Shown here piece after piece: positions 8,104 to 16,810 of a DNA stretch of 64,000 bases. A program made the position numbers and the translations under genes. Within the stretch, counting starts at the first letter, position 1, and each line of letters opens with the position of its first letter. The notes beneath the pieces are model-generated. The model saw only the letters and a program-made list of their open reading frames with translations. It was not told the DNA's origin and made no database searches. This DNA comes from an uncultured Pseudomonadales bacterium (lineage in GTDB: Bacteria > Pseudomonadota > Gammaproteobacteria > Pseudomonadales > Azotimanducaceae), in assembly GCA_947258825.1 (NCBI GenBank), contig CAMYJX010000042.1, forward strand, positions 7,428-71,427, given 5' to 3'.

Positions 8104-9378
8104 ATGAAGAGATTTGTTCTTGGTGCGGCGGCTGTGCTGCTGTCGGCCACCGCGGTGGCCGACGATGGCCTCAGCGCCGGCAATACCGCCTGGATTCTAA
8201 CGGCGACGGCGCTGGTACTGTTCATGACGATTCCGGGCCTGTCGCTGTTTTATGGCGGCCTGGTACGCAGCAAGAATGTGCTCAGCATTCTGATGCAGTG
8301 CTTCGTCATCACCTGCATGGTTTCCATGCTCTGGCTCATTGTGGGTTACAGCCTGGCGTTTGGCGACGGTAACGCGCTCATCGGTGGTTTCGGAAAGGTG
8401 CTTTTCAATGGGGTTACGGAAAGCTCGATGTCCGGGGACATTCCGGAAACCGCCTTCTCCATTTTTCAGCTGACGTTCGCCATCATCACGCCGGCCCTCG
8501 TCGTCGGCGGCTTTGCAGAGCGGATGCGATTCTCGGCGGTGCTCATATTCAGCGCGCTCTGGCTGCTGCTCGTTTACGCGCCGGTGTGTCATTGGGTCTG
8601 GGGTGGCGGCTGGCTGGGCGAAATGGGGCTGATGGATTTCGCCGGCGGTACCGTGGTTCATATCACCGCGGGAACGGCGGCGCTGGTGGCGGCGCTGATG
8701 CTGGGTAACCGACGGGGGTTTCCTCAGACGTCCATGATGCCGCACAACATGACCCTTACCGTGGCAGGCGCGGGCATGCTCTGGGTCGGCTGGTTCGGCT
8801 TCAATGGCGGCAGCGCGCTGGCGGCCAATGGCGATGCGGCCATGGCCATGTTCGTCACGCACATTTCCGCTTCGGCCGGGGCGTTCACCTGGCTGGTGGC
8901 TGAATGGATCCGCTTCGGCAAGCCCAGCGCTCTGGGCGCGGTGACAGGTATGGTCGCCGGCCTGGGCACCATCACGCCTGCGTCCGGCTTCGTCGGACCG
9001 GCCGGCGCGCTCGTCATCGGAATACTGGCGGGCGTGATCTGCTTCGCGGCAACCAACTATCTCAAGCGAACGCTGCACGTTGACGATTCTCTGGATGTTT
9101 TTCCCGTGCACGGCGTCGGCGGCATTCTGGGCACCTTGCTCACAGGCATTTTTGCCAGCAACGCCCTGGGCGTTTTCAGCGGCCAGCACGACATCGATAT
9201 CGGCAGCCAGCTTTCCATCCAGGCGATCGGCGTGGTCGCCACGCTGGTTTATACAGCCGTGGTCACCGCTGTGCTGCTTCTGCTCACCAATGTTCTGGTC
9301 GGGAATCGAGTCAGCGACGAGCAGGAAGTGGAAGGTCTGGATATCGCGTCCCACAACGAGCGCGGCTACGACCTCTGA
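8104..9378 (+). CDS. amtB: Ammonium transporter AmtB
   Basis: A 424-residue inner-membrane protein with a cleavable-looking signal (residues 1-19) and about 11 helices. Amt family signatures are visible: GNTAWILTATALVLFMTIPG, FYGGLVRSKNVLS, and the cytoplasmic-gate region DDSLDVFPVHGVGG containing one of the paired pore histidines. It conducts NH4+/NH3 into the cell. In most proteobacteria amtB follows the PII gene glnK; here pyrD precedes it and ddl converges behind it, so the PII regulator must be elsewhere. Convergent with ddl, 13 bp apart. Confidence 0.97.
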   Translation: MKRFVLGAAAVLLSATAVADDGLSAGNTAWILTATALVLFMTIPGLSLFYGGLVRSKNVLSILMQCFVITCMVSMLWLIVGYSLAFGDGNALIGGFGKVLFNGVTESSMSGDIPETAFSIFQLTFAIITPALVVGGFAERMRFSAVLIFSALWLLLVYAPVCHWVWGGGWLGEMGLMDFAGGTVVHITAGTAALVAALMLGNRRGFPQTSMMPHNMTLTVAGAGMLWVGWFGFNGGSALAANGDAAMAMFVTHISASAGAFTWLVAEWIRFGKPSALGAVTGMVAGLGTITPASGFVGPAGALVIGILAGVICFAATNYLKRTLHVDDSLDVFPVHGVGGILGTLLTGIFASNALGVFSGQHDIDIGSQLSIQAIGVVATLVYTAVVTAVLLLLTNVLVGNRVSDEQEVEGLDIASHNERGYDL

Positions 9379-9391
9379 CGCCAGGGGCGGG

Positions 9392-10351
9392 TCAATCGGG
9401 GACCACGCCCCGCCGGTGGGCGCTGTGCACCAGCGCGCCGACCAGCTCGGCAAACGGCGTGCCGGCGGCAGCAGCCCCGTCCGGAAACAGGCTGGTAGGT
9501 GTCATGCCGGGCAGCGTGTTGACTTCCAGCAGGAATGGGTCGTCGTTGTCGGTCAACAAAAAGTCTGCCCGGGAAAGATCGCGCAGACCCAGGGCGCGGT
9601 GGGCCGTCAACGCGATGTCCTGCAGTTTTTCGGCCAGGGCTTCCGGCACAGGCGCTGGAATCAGGTGCTCGCTCTTGCCGGCGGTGTATCGGTGGCCGTA
9701 GTCGTACCACTCGTCCGTTGCGGTGCGGATCTCGATGGCGGGCAGGGCCTGCGGGTCGCTGCCGTGAAGATCCAGCACGCCGACGGTGATCTCCCTGCCG
9801 AGAATGAAGGGCTCCACCAGAACGCCGTGACCGTAAGCCAGTGCGCTTTCAACAGCCGCCTGCAGATCGCCGCCGTTTGCCAGCCTGGTCACGCCAAGCG
9901 CGGAACCCTGGCGCAGGGGCTTGATAACCACCGCCTCGCCGAGCCGGTCGCGGATTTGCGCCGCCGCCTCGACAAGGTCGCTGCCGGGTTCCACCACAAT
10001 TTCATCCGCTATAGGCAGGCCCTGACGTTGGAATACGGTTTTGGCCAGGCTCTTGTCCATGGCAACCGCGCTGCCGTGCACGCCGCTGCCGACATAGGGG
10101 AAGCCCAGCAGCTCCAGAAACCCCTGCACGGTGCCGTCCTCGCCGGGAGGCCCGTGCAGAGCCGGGAACACGACGTCGGGCCGAAGCTCCAGCAGGCACG
10201 CCGCACAGCCGTCGTCCAGCTCGATCAGGGTGACCCGGTGCCCGCCGGCCTCCAGGCCCCTGGCAACTTCGCTGGCAGACACGCGGGAAACCGCCGCCTC
10301 CGCGGAGCGGCCGCCCATCAGCACGGCAACGTTCAGATCCAGGGTAGTCAC
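9392..10351 (-). CDS. ddl: D-alanine--D-alanine ligase
   Basis: The 319-residue ATP-grasp enzyme joins two D-alanines for peptidoglycan precursors. Visible motifs: GGRSAEAAVS (Glu equivalent to E. coli DdlB Glu15), ALHGPPGEDGTVQG, YVGSGVHGSAVAMDKS, KPLRQGSALGV (Ser150 equivalent), WYDYGHRY (Tyr216 equivalent, as in D-Ala rather than D-lactate ligases) and LLEVNTLPGMT. The usual EREVS is EAAVS here and the second serine of GSS is Ala, but the Glu-Ser-Tyr triad is kept. It lies outside any cell-division cluster and overlaps the upstream peptidase gene by 4 bp, so it may be a second Ddl. Confidence 0.92.
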   Translation of the reverse strand: MTTLDLNVAVLMGGRSAEAAVSRVSASEVARGLEAGGHRVTLIELDDGCAACLLELRPDVVFPALHGPPGEDGTVQGFLELLGFPYVGSGVHGSAVAMDKSLAKTVFQRQGLPIADEIVVEPGSDLVEAAAQIRDRLGEAVVIKPLRQGSALGVTRLANGGDLQAAVESALAYGHGVLVEPFILGREITVGVLDLHGSDPQALPAIEIRTATDEWYDYGHRYTAGKSEHLIPAPVPEALAEKLQDIALTAHRALGLRDLSRADFLLTDNDDPFLLEVNTLPGMTPTSLFPDGAAAAGTPFAELVGALVHSAHRRGVVPD

Positions 10352-12288
10352 AGGTTGCTAATCTCCAGCTGCGGCAGGTCTTCGGATGTTTCGATTTCAA
10401 ATACGCGGCAGTAGAAAGCGTACTCCGAAGCCAGCGCCCGCTCTACATTTTCGGCCTGGCGAAAGCCATGCCCCTCGCCGGCGAACTCCACGTAGGCAAC
10501 CGGCAGACCTTTACGATTCAGCGCTGCAACCATGGTGCGCGCCTGATTCGGCGGGACCACGCGGTCTTCGGTACCCTGAAAGAAGATTACCGGGCAGTTC
10601 AGACTGTCGACGTGGTTGATGGGAGAACGGATCTCCAGGTTTTCCCGGCTGCCGATGAGCCGCTGCAGATAGCGGGACTCAAACTTGTGGGTGTCACGGG
10701 CCAGCGCGGCCAGATCGCCGATTCCGTAGTGACTGGCACCGGCCCGGAAGGCGTTGCTGCTGGTTAACGCGCACAGCGTGGTGAACCCGCCCGCGCTGCC
10801 ACCGCGAATAGCGATCCGCTGGCGATCCGCGAACCCCTGGCCCACGGCCCAATTCACCGCGTCCTCGCAGTCCGTGACGTCGATGACGCCCCATTGACCG
10901 TCCAGAGCCTCGCGATAGGCGCGCCCGTACCCCGAGCTTCCCCGATAGTCCACGTCGAGGACCGCAAACCCCCGGCTGGTGAAATACTGGATGCGCAGAT
11001 TCAACGCCGGGCTTGCCGCCGCGGTTGGCCCGCCGTGGGTCATGACCACCAGGGGAGGTTTCTCCCCGATGGGCGCGCTGATTTCCGGATGCGCGGGCGC
11101 GTAGTAGTAGGCAAAGGCCCGTCTGCCGTCCCGGGTTGGGAAGCTCACCGGCGCCGCCTTCGACGGCCGCATGTCGCCCAGGTCCGGCGCTTGCGCCTGC
11201 GCCAGCCTGACGGATCCGTGGGGCGCAAAGGAGTGTCGGATCACCTCAGCCGGACCATCCGGGCAACCGCCGATGAAGCAGGGCGCCTGCTCGCTCGCAC
11301 ACAGGTAATGGTGCTCTGCCCACTTGCCGCCCAGGGGCGAGGCCAAACCCTGCCGGATGTCCACCAGCAGCAGCTCGGACCGCTGATCCTGGTGACGAAC
11401 GGCGGCCAGCAGGTTCTCGTCCAGAGCAGCCCAGCTGGACATGCCGAATACCCAGGGGGGTTGAGCGAAATCTGCGGCGTCGTGGTAAACGCACTCGATG
11501 CCGCTTTCGTCAAAACGGTAGAGGTTCCAGTAGCCACTCCTGTCGCTGATGAAGATCAGCACCCCGTTATCGAGCCATCCCGGTTGCTGGACCGACTCCT
11601 CCGCCCCGCCGGCCACAACGGTTTCGCGGGCCAGGTGCCCATCGGCACCAAGATCCGCCAGCCGGAGGAGGGCGCCGTCCCAGGGCATGTTTGGATGATC
11701 CCAGGCGACGAAGGCGAGGCGTTGGGCATCCGGTGACAGTCGCGGTGCGGCGTAGAAGTCATGGCCGCTGTGCAGGGTCTCCGGCTGACCGGGAGCACCT
11801 GCTTCTGGAACCGCAATGGCGACCAGACGGTTTTCAGGCTCTGCTCCCGGCTCGGATGAGGTGCCGGCTTTGTGATCCTCGCACACGGTGATGATTCGGC
11901 GGCGCGCTGCGTCCCAGCACAGGTCGGCGAAGCGACAGTCGGGGCCGGAGTCCGTGACGCGCGCAGGCCCGGCTCCCTGCCTGGCCAGGTAAACGTCCTG
12001 GTCGTCGAAGTTCACGAAGAAAACGCCCGTATCGGTGGCCGTGTATGCGCCGCCGCCGTACTCGTGTACCCGGCTGCGGACGTTGAAAGGCGCCGGCGTC
12101 AGTTCCTGGACGCCTTCCGCTGCGCGCCAGCGCAGGAGGCTGGTACGGCCCCCTTCCCGAGGCCTGGTTTCCAGCCAGAAGAGGGCATCGCCCGCCGATC
12201 TCAGTTCGGCCAGGGAAGTCGCCCCGGCGGCGATGGCAGCGGCGGAGATGGGCGAGGGCCAGGAGCCGAATGGCATGGTGCGGGTCAT
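10348..12288 (-). CDS. S9 family prolyl oligopeptidase-like peptidase
   Basis: A 646-residue protein with an N-terminal beta-propeller (about 1-380) and a C-terminal alpha/beta-hydrolase domain. The catalytic triad is readable: Ser498 in GGSAGG, Asp575 in QGTEDRVVPP and His607 in GEGHGF. No signal peptide, so probably cytoplasmic. The family cleaves peptides or acylated amino acids (dipeptidyl aminopeptidase/acylaminoacyl-peptidase group); the substrate cannot be told from sequence. It overlaps the GNAT gene upstream and ddl downstream by 4 bp each, suggesting one transcript from 14 kb down to ddl. Confidence 0.9.
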   Translation of the reverse strand: MTRTMPFGSWPSPISAAAIAAGATSLAELRSAGDALFWLETRPREGGRTSLLRWRAAEGVQELTPAPFNVRSRVHEYGGGAYTATDTGVFFVNFDDQDVYLARQGAGPARVTDSGPDCRFADLCWDAARRRIITVCEDHKAGTSSEPGAEPENRLVAIAVPEAGAPGQPETLHSGHDFYAAPRLSPDAQRLAFVAWDHPNMPWDGALLRLADLGADGHLARETVVAGGAEESVQQPGWLDNGVLIFISDRSGYWNLYRFDESGIECVYHDAADFAQPPWVFGMSSWAALDENLLAAVRHQDQRSELLLVDIRQGLASPLGGKWAEHHYLCASEQAPCFIGGCPDGPAEVIRHSFAPHGSVRLAQAQAPDLGDMRPSKAAPVSFPTRDGRRAFAYYYAPAHPEISAPIGEKPPLVVMTHGGPTAAASPALNLRIQYFTSRGFAVLDVDYRGSSGYGRAYREALDGQWGVIDVTDCEDAVNWAVGQGFADRQRIAIRGGSAGGFTTLCALTSSNAFRAGASHYGIGDLAALARDTHKFESRYLQRLIGSRENLEIRSPINHVDSLNCPVIFFQGTEDRVVPPNQARTMVAALNRKGLPVAYVEFAGEGHGFRQAENVERALASEYAFYCRVFEIETSEDLPQLEISNL

Positions 12289-12812
12289 GGCTGCAGGCTC
12301 CTGCGGTCGTCGATGAGCGTCCAGCGCTCGTGGTCGCGCCAGGCGCCGGCAATATAAAGAAAAGCGGGAGACAGGCCCTCGCGTTGGAAGCCGCAGCGTT
12401 TCACCAGCGCGATGGATCGCACGTTTTCAGGTTGGATGTTGGCTTCCAGGCGATGCAGACCCAGGTTGCGGAACGCGTGCTCCTTCACCAGCTCGAGGCC
12501 CTCCCGCATCAGCCCGCTGCCGGCGTACGGCGCGCCCGCGTAGTATCCCAGCGAAGCGGACAGGAATGACCCTCGCACGACATTGTTGATGTTGATCACC
12601 CCGGTGATGGCATGGGTCTCCCGGCTGCATACCAGCAGGCCTTCGTGGTCCTCGCGCTGGGTCCGGGAGAGGTAGTTGTGAAAGCTCAGATTGGACTGAG
12701 GCGGCACGATCCAGGGCGCATGCAGCTGGCGGCTCTGCTGCATGAGCGCCAGAAATTCCGCACGGTCGCGCCGGCTGACGGGCCGGAGATATACCCGTTT
12801 TTCAGCGCCCAT
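12285..12812 (-). CDS. GNAT N-acetyltransferase (RimJ/RimL type)
   Basis: The 175-residue protein is in the size range of RimJ/RimL acetyltransferases. Motifs: VYLRPVSRRDRAEF at the N-terminus, ITGVININNVVRGSF, the SLGYYAGAPYAGSGLMREGL acetyl-CoA region and the C-terminal NVRSIALVKRCGFQREG typical of GNAT motif B. Such enzymes acetylate N-termini of ribosomal or other proteins; the target is unknown. It overlaps the small membrane protein gene upstream (11 bp) and the S9 peptidase downstream (4 bp). Confidence 0.88.
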   Translation of the reverse strand: MGAEKRVYLRPVSRRDRAEFLALMQQSRQLHAPWIVPPQSNLSFHNYLSRTQREDHEGLLVCSRETHAITGVININNVVRGSFLSASLGYYAGAPYAGSGLMREGLELVKEHAFRNLGLHRLEANIQPENVRSIALVKRCGFQREGLSPAFLYIAGAWRDHERWTLIDDRRSLQP

Positions 12813-13026
12813 CGTGCCTGGTCTGCTCCAACAGGAATATTTCCCACAGGGCGGGTGGAATCATGGCCAGACCCAGAATCAGCAGGTGCAGCGGATGCAG
12901 GCTGAAATCGTCGTCCAGCAGCCAGACGCCCCGAAAACTGTATTCTTCCTGGTGCCAGAAGATCAGCCCCGCGGTGGTCAGTGCGAATGCCGCGGTCAGC
13001 AGCAGGAATCGGAGAAAGAACCTCAT
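12802..13026 (-). CDS. Small two-helix membrane protein, unknown
   Basis: A 74-residue protein with two predicted helices: residues 3-24 (FFLRFLLLTAAFALTTAGLI) and 44-62. A short acidic loop (LLDDD) lies between. I do not recognise a family. It is embedded with overlaps on both sides in the C39-like/GNAT/S9 operon, which argues that it is translated. Confidence 0.6.
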   Translation of the reverse strand: MRFFLRFLLLTAAFALTTAGLIFWHQEEYSFRGVWLLDDDFSLHPLHLLILGLAMIPPALWEIFLLEQTRHDGR

Positions 13027-13982
13027 GACGGCAGAATATACGCCGCCCCGCGGTGGCTAAGCCAGGCCCTGCTGAATTCGTCTGCAGCGTAGCGTCGCGG
13101 CACGGTTTCGGAACTCGCGGCGGCCGGATCGTTGGCCCAGACGTAGTCGGAATCCGCGGCGTAGAGCACCACCAGGTGTCCCCCCGTCTGCTCCAGCGGC
13201 GCGCCGGAAAGCCCGCCGCGAGCGAATCGGATGCTGGTTACCAGAGGAATGCCAGCCGCGAGCACCTGCAGGGGTTCGCGCCAGTCGTCGAACAGTTCCA
13301 CGGCGCCCAGGCTGCCCTGGCTGGCTGCGGCGCGCAAGGCCAGCGGCCAGACGCCGTACATGCCCGTTGCGGGATCCAGGCACTGGGTGACCATCTGGTC
13401 CCGCAGGGCGTTCCAGTCGTCGGTGGCTGAGGTTTGCTCCCGGTGTGCCATGACCATGGCGACGCAGGTCGGTGAGCAGATTCGGCCGGCCAGATCAGCG
13501 TCGGCGGTCATCTGGGTCAGCGCAGGTGGCCCCTGCGCCAGGCCTGCGCCGCTGGGAGGAGCTGCCACGGCGTCGATGTCCAGACGGCGCGTCGATACGG
13601 TCAGCAGGTACCGCCCCATGGGCGCGGCGTCAGCCAGCTGCAGGGTCAGCGCCGCGTCCGTCAGGGTTTCGTGGAGGTGAAAACAGTCGATGTGCGTGGT
13701 TACCGGAGCCGGCCCCGGCCGGTCCGGCTGCCTGGGCTGTCGCACGCTGGGCACGGTCTGCAGGGTCCAGGCTCTGCCCGAGCATCGCAGGTGCCATCGG
13801 TAGTGCTGGTCCGCGTCGGGAAGCTGCGCAAAGCTCGGGGTGACAATGCTGCCCGCGGGAAGGAGGGGCAATTGCAGGGTCCAGAGCGTGCCAGCGTCGC
13901 TGGGAATCCACCGCGCGCTGCCCCGCACCGGCAGCGGGTAGCTGACGCTGGTGACAGGATCGGCGAAACGCAGTGTCTCCAT
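13023..13982 (-). CDS. C39-like cysteine peptidase domain protein
   Basis: About 319 residues from ATG 13982; an in-frame TTG at 14006 is an alternative, and neither has a good Shine-Dalgarno. The N-terminal half looks like a beta-sandwich. The C-terminal half carries a papain/C39_2 pattern: Cys in ICSPTCVAMVM, His in TGGHLVVLYA and Asp in VWANDPAA, in the right order and spacing. There is no signal peptide, so it should be cytoplasmic, which is unusual for C39-type peptidases. Substrate unknown. The last bases overlap the small membrane protein gene by 4 bp. Confidence 0.75.
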   Translation of the reverse strand: METLRFADPVTSVSYPLPVRGSARWIPSDAGTLWTLQLPLLPAGSIVTPSFAQLPDADQHYRWHLRCSGRAWTLQTVPSVRQPRQPDRPGPAPVTTHIDCFHLHETLTDAALTLQLADAAPMGRYLLTVSTRRLDIDAVAAPPSGAGLAQGPPALTQMTADADLAGRICSPTCVAMVMAHREQTSATDDWNALRDQMVTQCLDPATGMYGVWPLALRAAASQGSLGAVELFDDWREPLQVLAAGIPLVTSIRFARGGLSGAPLEQTGGHLVVLYAADSDYVWANDPAAASSETVPRRYAADEFSRAWLSHRGAAYILPS

Positions 13983-14034
13983 CAGTTTATGATAGGCGTT
14001 CGACAAGCAACGATCGGGCGACAGGTTTCAGCTT

Positions 14035-14286
14035 ATGGGTTCCCACAGTCTTCGGTTGATGTCCACGGACCATTGCACGCTTTGTGATCAGGCCCTGGAT
14101 CTGCTCACCAGTATGCCAGAGTTGGGCGGCCTCACTCTCGTGGTGGTGGACGTCGCCGATGACCCCCGACTCATGGAGCGCTACGGCGAACGTTTGCCCG
14201 TGCTGATTTTTCGCGGTCGCGAGCTGAATTGGCCGTTTACCGGGTCGGATCTGCGGGACTGGCTCGCCGGGGATGCAGCAGATTGA
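14035..14286 (+). CDS. Glutaredoxin-like (DUF836) protein
   Basis: An 83-residue protein with a thioredoxin-fold start: STDHCTLCDQALDLL (CxxC redox pair), then a short strand-helix and a cis-proline-type region RLPVLIFRG. This matches small glutaredoxin-family proteins (DUF836). It could reduce disulfides or glutathionylated proteins in the cytoplasm; no partner is indicated. It is convergent with slt, 12 bp apart, and divergent from the C39-like gene. Confidence 0.85.
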   Translation: MGSHSLRLMSTDHCTLCDQALDLLTSMPELGGLTLVVVDVADDPRLMERYGERLPVLIFRGRELNWPFTGSDLRDWLAGDAAD

Positions 14287-14298
14287 CCCCGATGTCGA

Positions 14299-16206
14299 TC
14301 AGGGAACGTTGGCCTCAACCACCGCCAGCATGGGCGGCGTCTCGCCCCGCAGCTGGCTGTAGACCTGGGCGAAAAACAGTACGTTCTTTACGTATTTCCG
14401 CGTTTCCCTGAACGGAATGCTCTCTATCCACACGTCCATGGGCTGGCCGCTGGCTTTGCCGATCCATCGGTCTACCCGATGCTCACCGGCGTTGTAGGCG
14501 GCAGCTGCCAGCGGCCGACGATTCCCGTATCGGTCCAGCAGCCGCGCCAGGTGGTGGCCCCCAAGCTCGATGTTGATGGTGGGATCGTAGAGGTCGGTGG
14601 TGGTGGGGCTCGTCGTGCCGACCCGCTTCGCTACCAGCACGGCCGTGCTGTGCAGCAGCTGCATGAGCCCGCGCGCGTTGGCGCTGGAGCGGGCCCGGGG
14701 ATCGAACAGGCTCTCCTGTCTGCTGATGGCGAGCAGGAACGGCTCGGGAACCGTGGTGATGTAGCTTACCCGCCGGTAGAGGTTCGGGTAAGCCATGGGA
14801 AATCGCAGATCCAGGTGATCCCAGAGCTTGGCGCCGTTGGTCATGCGGATGCTCTCGGATGTCCATCCTACCCCCTGGGTCAGGTAGGCGGCTTCGAGCT
14901 GGTCTTCGAGCCCCAGCGTTGGCAGCAGCTTGAACCACTCCCGGCGGGCATTGACCCTGTCGCCCACCGCGTAAAGCTCCATGGCCCGCCTGACTGCAGG
15001 CTTGCCTGCTATGCTGGCAGAGCTTTCCCGGTCCTGCCGGGGCGGCGCTTTATTGAGCTGCATGGCGTAGCCGATCTGCTCGGCAGCGAGGAAGCCGTAG
15101 TAGTCGCGCTCGCTGGCGAGCGCGCGATAGGTCAAGCGAGCCCGTTCCGAATTCAGATAGGTCTGCGACAGGGCACGCCCCAGCCAGTACTGCCAGCGAT
15201 TGGAATTGAACGCCTGCGTCGGCAGGCGTTCTATCCATGCCAGCGCTTCGGGCCAGTCTTCGCGGTCCACGGCCGCCCTGGCCATGCCTTCCAGAAATTT
15301 TCGGGAAGTCGACGCGGGTGCCTGGCTTGGAAACCTGCCCTCGCGCGCCTCCGCCAGCGTGACCGCCTCTTCAACGGCCGAGGCCTCGGCGTCGTCGAAT
15401 TTCTGGCGTGTCTGGTAGCGTTCCCATGCGCGACGAGCGTCCTTGGCTTCCCTGCGTGCCAGGCGTTTGACGCCGTGAGCGATGACGGTTCGCTGGTAAG
15501 GGTCGTCGGCCGAAAACCTACCGTACTCGAGGATCTGCGATGGGGAAACGTGGACGTCGTACAGCTCGTTCGCCCAGGTCTTCAGGGGCCCCTTGAAGAA
15601 CCGCAGCAGGTAGCGGGCAAGCTGACGCTGGTTCTTCCCCAGCGCCAGCTGCAGTCGTTGCCAGACGAGGCCTTCCGTGAGCCGGTCGGCAGCAATCCAC
15701 TGATCGAAAAGGGGGTCGCAGGCTTTCGGTTGAGAGCGGGCCACAGTCCATAGCGACGGGGTCGCCTCATAGGCTTCCTCGGCTCGTCCTCTGGCGATGA
15801 GGGCACGCAGGTAGTAACACTGCAGCTCGGCCCTGTCCGTTGCCGCGTAGTTGGTCAGGTAGCGACTCCATTCTCGCCGCGACCCCAATCGCTTCAGCCA
15901 GCGGCGGAACATGATGTCGCTGACAGGCAGGTCCTGATGGCGTTCGCGGAACGTCCGCATTTCCCGGTCCGTTACCGAAGACAGCCGCGTCTGCAGGCGG
16001 TAGTAGTCGAGATAGGGTGCCAGGGGGTAATCGGCCAGCTGTTTCTGTGCCTTTCTAAAGGCGCTCGTGCGCCCCGCGGTCAGGTGGTCCAGAGCGGCGC
16101 GATACAGCGCGCGCTGCTCGTACGGGTTCGACTCATCTGCGGCCAGGGCGATGGCATTCGCCGCGAAGCAGAGCACAAAGATGAGCTTGAGCGCGTTCCG
16201 GCGCAT
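14299..16206 (-). CDS. slt: Soluble lytic murein transglycosylase
   Basis: A 635-residue periplasmic enzyme with a signal peptide (residues 1-22, KLIFVLCFAANAIALA). A long alpha-superhelical region (about 25-450) is followed by the lysozyme-like domain with ISRQESLFDPRARSSANARG (catalytic Glu) and GLMQLLHSTA, then LYDPTINIELGGHHLA and YNAGEHRVDRW. It cleaves peptidoglycan glycan strands, giving 1,6-anhydro products. Length and architecture match Slt70. Convergent with the glutaredoxin gene; the usp gene lies 21 bp upstream on the same strand. Confidence 0.96.
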   Translation of the reverse strand: MRRNALKLIFVLCFAANAIALAADESNPYEQRALYRAALDHLTAGRTSAFRKAQKQLADYPLAPYLDYYRLQTRLSSVTDREMRTFRERHQDLPVSDIMFRRWLKRLGSRREWSRYLTNYAATDRAELQCYYLRALIARGRAEEAYEATPSLWTVARSQPKACDPLFDQWIAADRLTEGLVWQRLQLALGKNQRQLARYLLRFFKGPLKTWANELYDVHVSPSQILEYGRFSADDPYQRTVIAHGVKRLARREAKDARRAWERYQTRQKFDDAEASAVEEAVTLAEAREGRFPSQAPASTSRKFLEGMARAAVDREDWPEALAWIERLPTQAFNSNRWQYWLGRALSQTYLNSERARLTYRALASERDYYGFLAAEQIGYAMQLNKAPPRQDRESSASIAGKPAVRRAMELYAVGDRVNARREWFKLLPTLGLEDQLEAAYLTQGVGWTSESIRMTNGAKLWDHLDLRFPMAYPNLYRRVSYITTVPEPFLLAISRQESLFDPRARSSANARGLMQLLHSTAVLVAKRVGTTSPTTTDLYDPTINIELGGHHLARLLDRYGNRRPLAAAAYNAGEHRVDRWIGKASGQPMDVWIESIPFRETRKYVKNVLFFAQVYSQLRGETPPMLAVVEANVP

Positions 16207-16227
16207 GAGTTGGCAGGCGGGCCCGGT

Positions 16228-16680
16228 TCAGGCTTCGTCGCGTTCCGCGATTCCCACGCGTACCGCAAGCACGTCGCAGGTGGCGCCGTGAAGGACACCG
16301 TTGGCAGTAGAGCCGAGCAGCAGGGCGAGGCCGTGGCGACCGTGGCTGCCAACGACAATGACGTCGGCGCCGACGGTTTCTGCCGTTCGATGTATTTCGC
16401 TCTCGGGCCGTCCGAAGATGAGGTGCTGCCGGTCCGCCGCCACGCCGAGGGACGCCGCAAATTCCGCGAGGTGTGATTTGGCCTGCTCGTGAATCTGGTC
16501 CTGCACCGTGGACAGATCCATGGGTACGTCGCCGCCGTAGGCCAGGCTCAGGGGTTCGATGACGTGCACGACGTGCAGTTCGGCGTCGAACGCCTCAGCC
16601 AGCTTTCTGGCCCGTTCCGCTACCGCATTGGATTCTTCCGTGAGGTCCACTGCCAGTATGATACGGCGGTAGTCGGACAT
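16228..16680 (-). CDS. Universal stress protein, UspA family
   Basis: The 150-residue cytoplasmic protein has the Usp fold pattern: RRIILAVDLTEES at the start and the ATP-binding signature GSHGRHGLALLLGSTANGVL near the end (G-x2-G-x9-G-S). That suggests the nucleotide-binding subgroup. It is probably stress-induced; an inverted repeat lies in the 130-bp divergent spacer upstream. Role otherwise unspecified. Confidence 0.93.
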   Translation of the reverse strand: MSDYRRIILAVDLTEESNAVAERARKLAEAFDAELHVVHVIEPLSLAYGGDVPMDLSTVQDQIHEQAKSHLAEFAASLGVAADRQHLIFGRPESEIHRTAETVGADVIVVGSHGRHGLALLLGSTANGVLHGATCDVLAVRVGIAERDEA

Positions 16681-16721
16681 GGTTCCTCTTCATTTCCAAC
16701 GACTGTTTCCAATGACCGATC

Positions 16722-16735
16722 GCAACGACCGTTGC
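16722..16735. promoter_or_regulatory. Small inverted repeat between usp and the anchored hypothetical
   Basis: GCAACG (16722-16727) and CGTTGC (16730-16735) form a perfect dyad around AC, within the divergent spacer 16681-16810. It could be an operator, but short dyads arise by chance at this GC content. Confidence 0.25.
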
Positions 16736-16810
16736 CAGCGAGTTGCTTACGGGTCGTTTCGAGGCGACGATACACAGAATGTGGAACCCCCACAAGGCGG
16801 AGCAAGTCCC

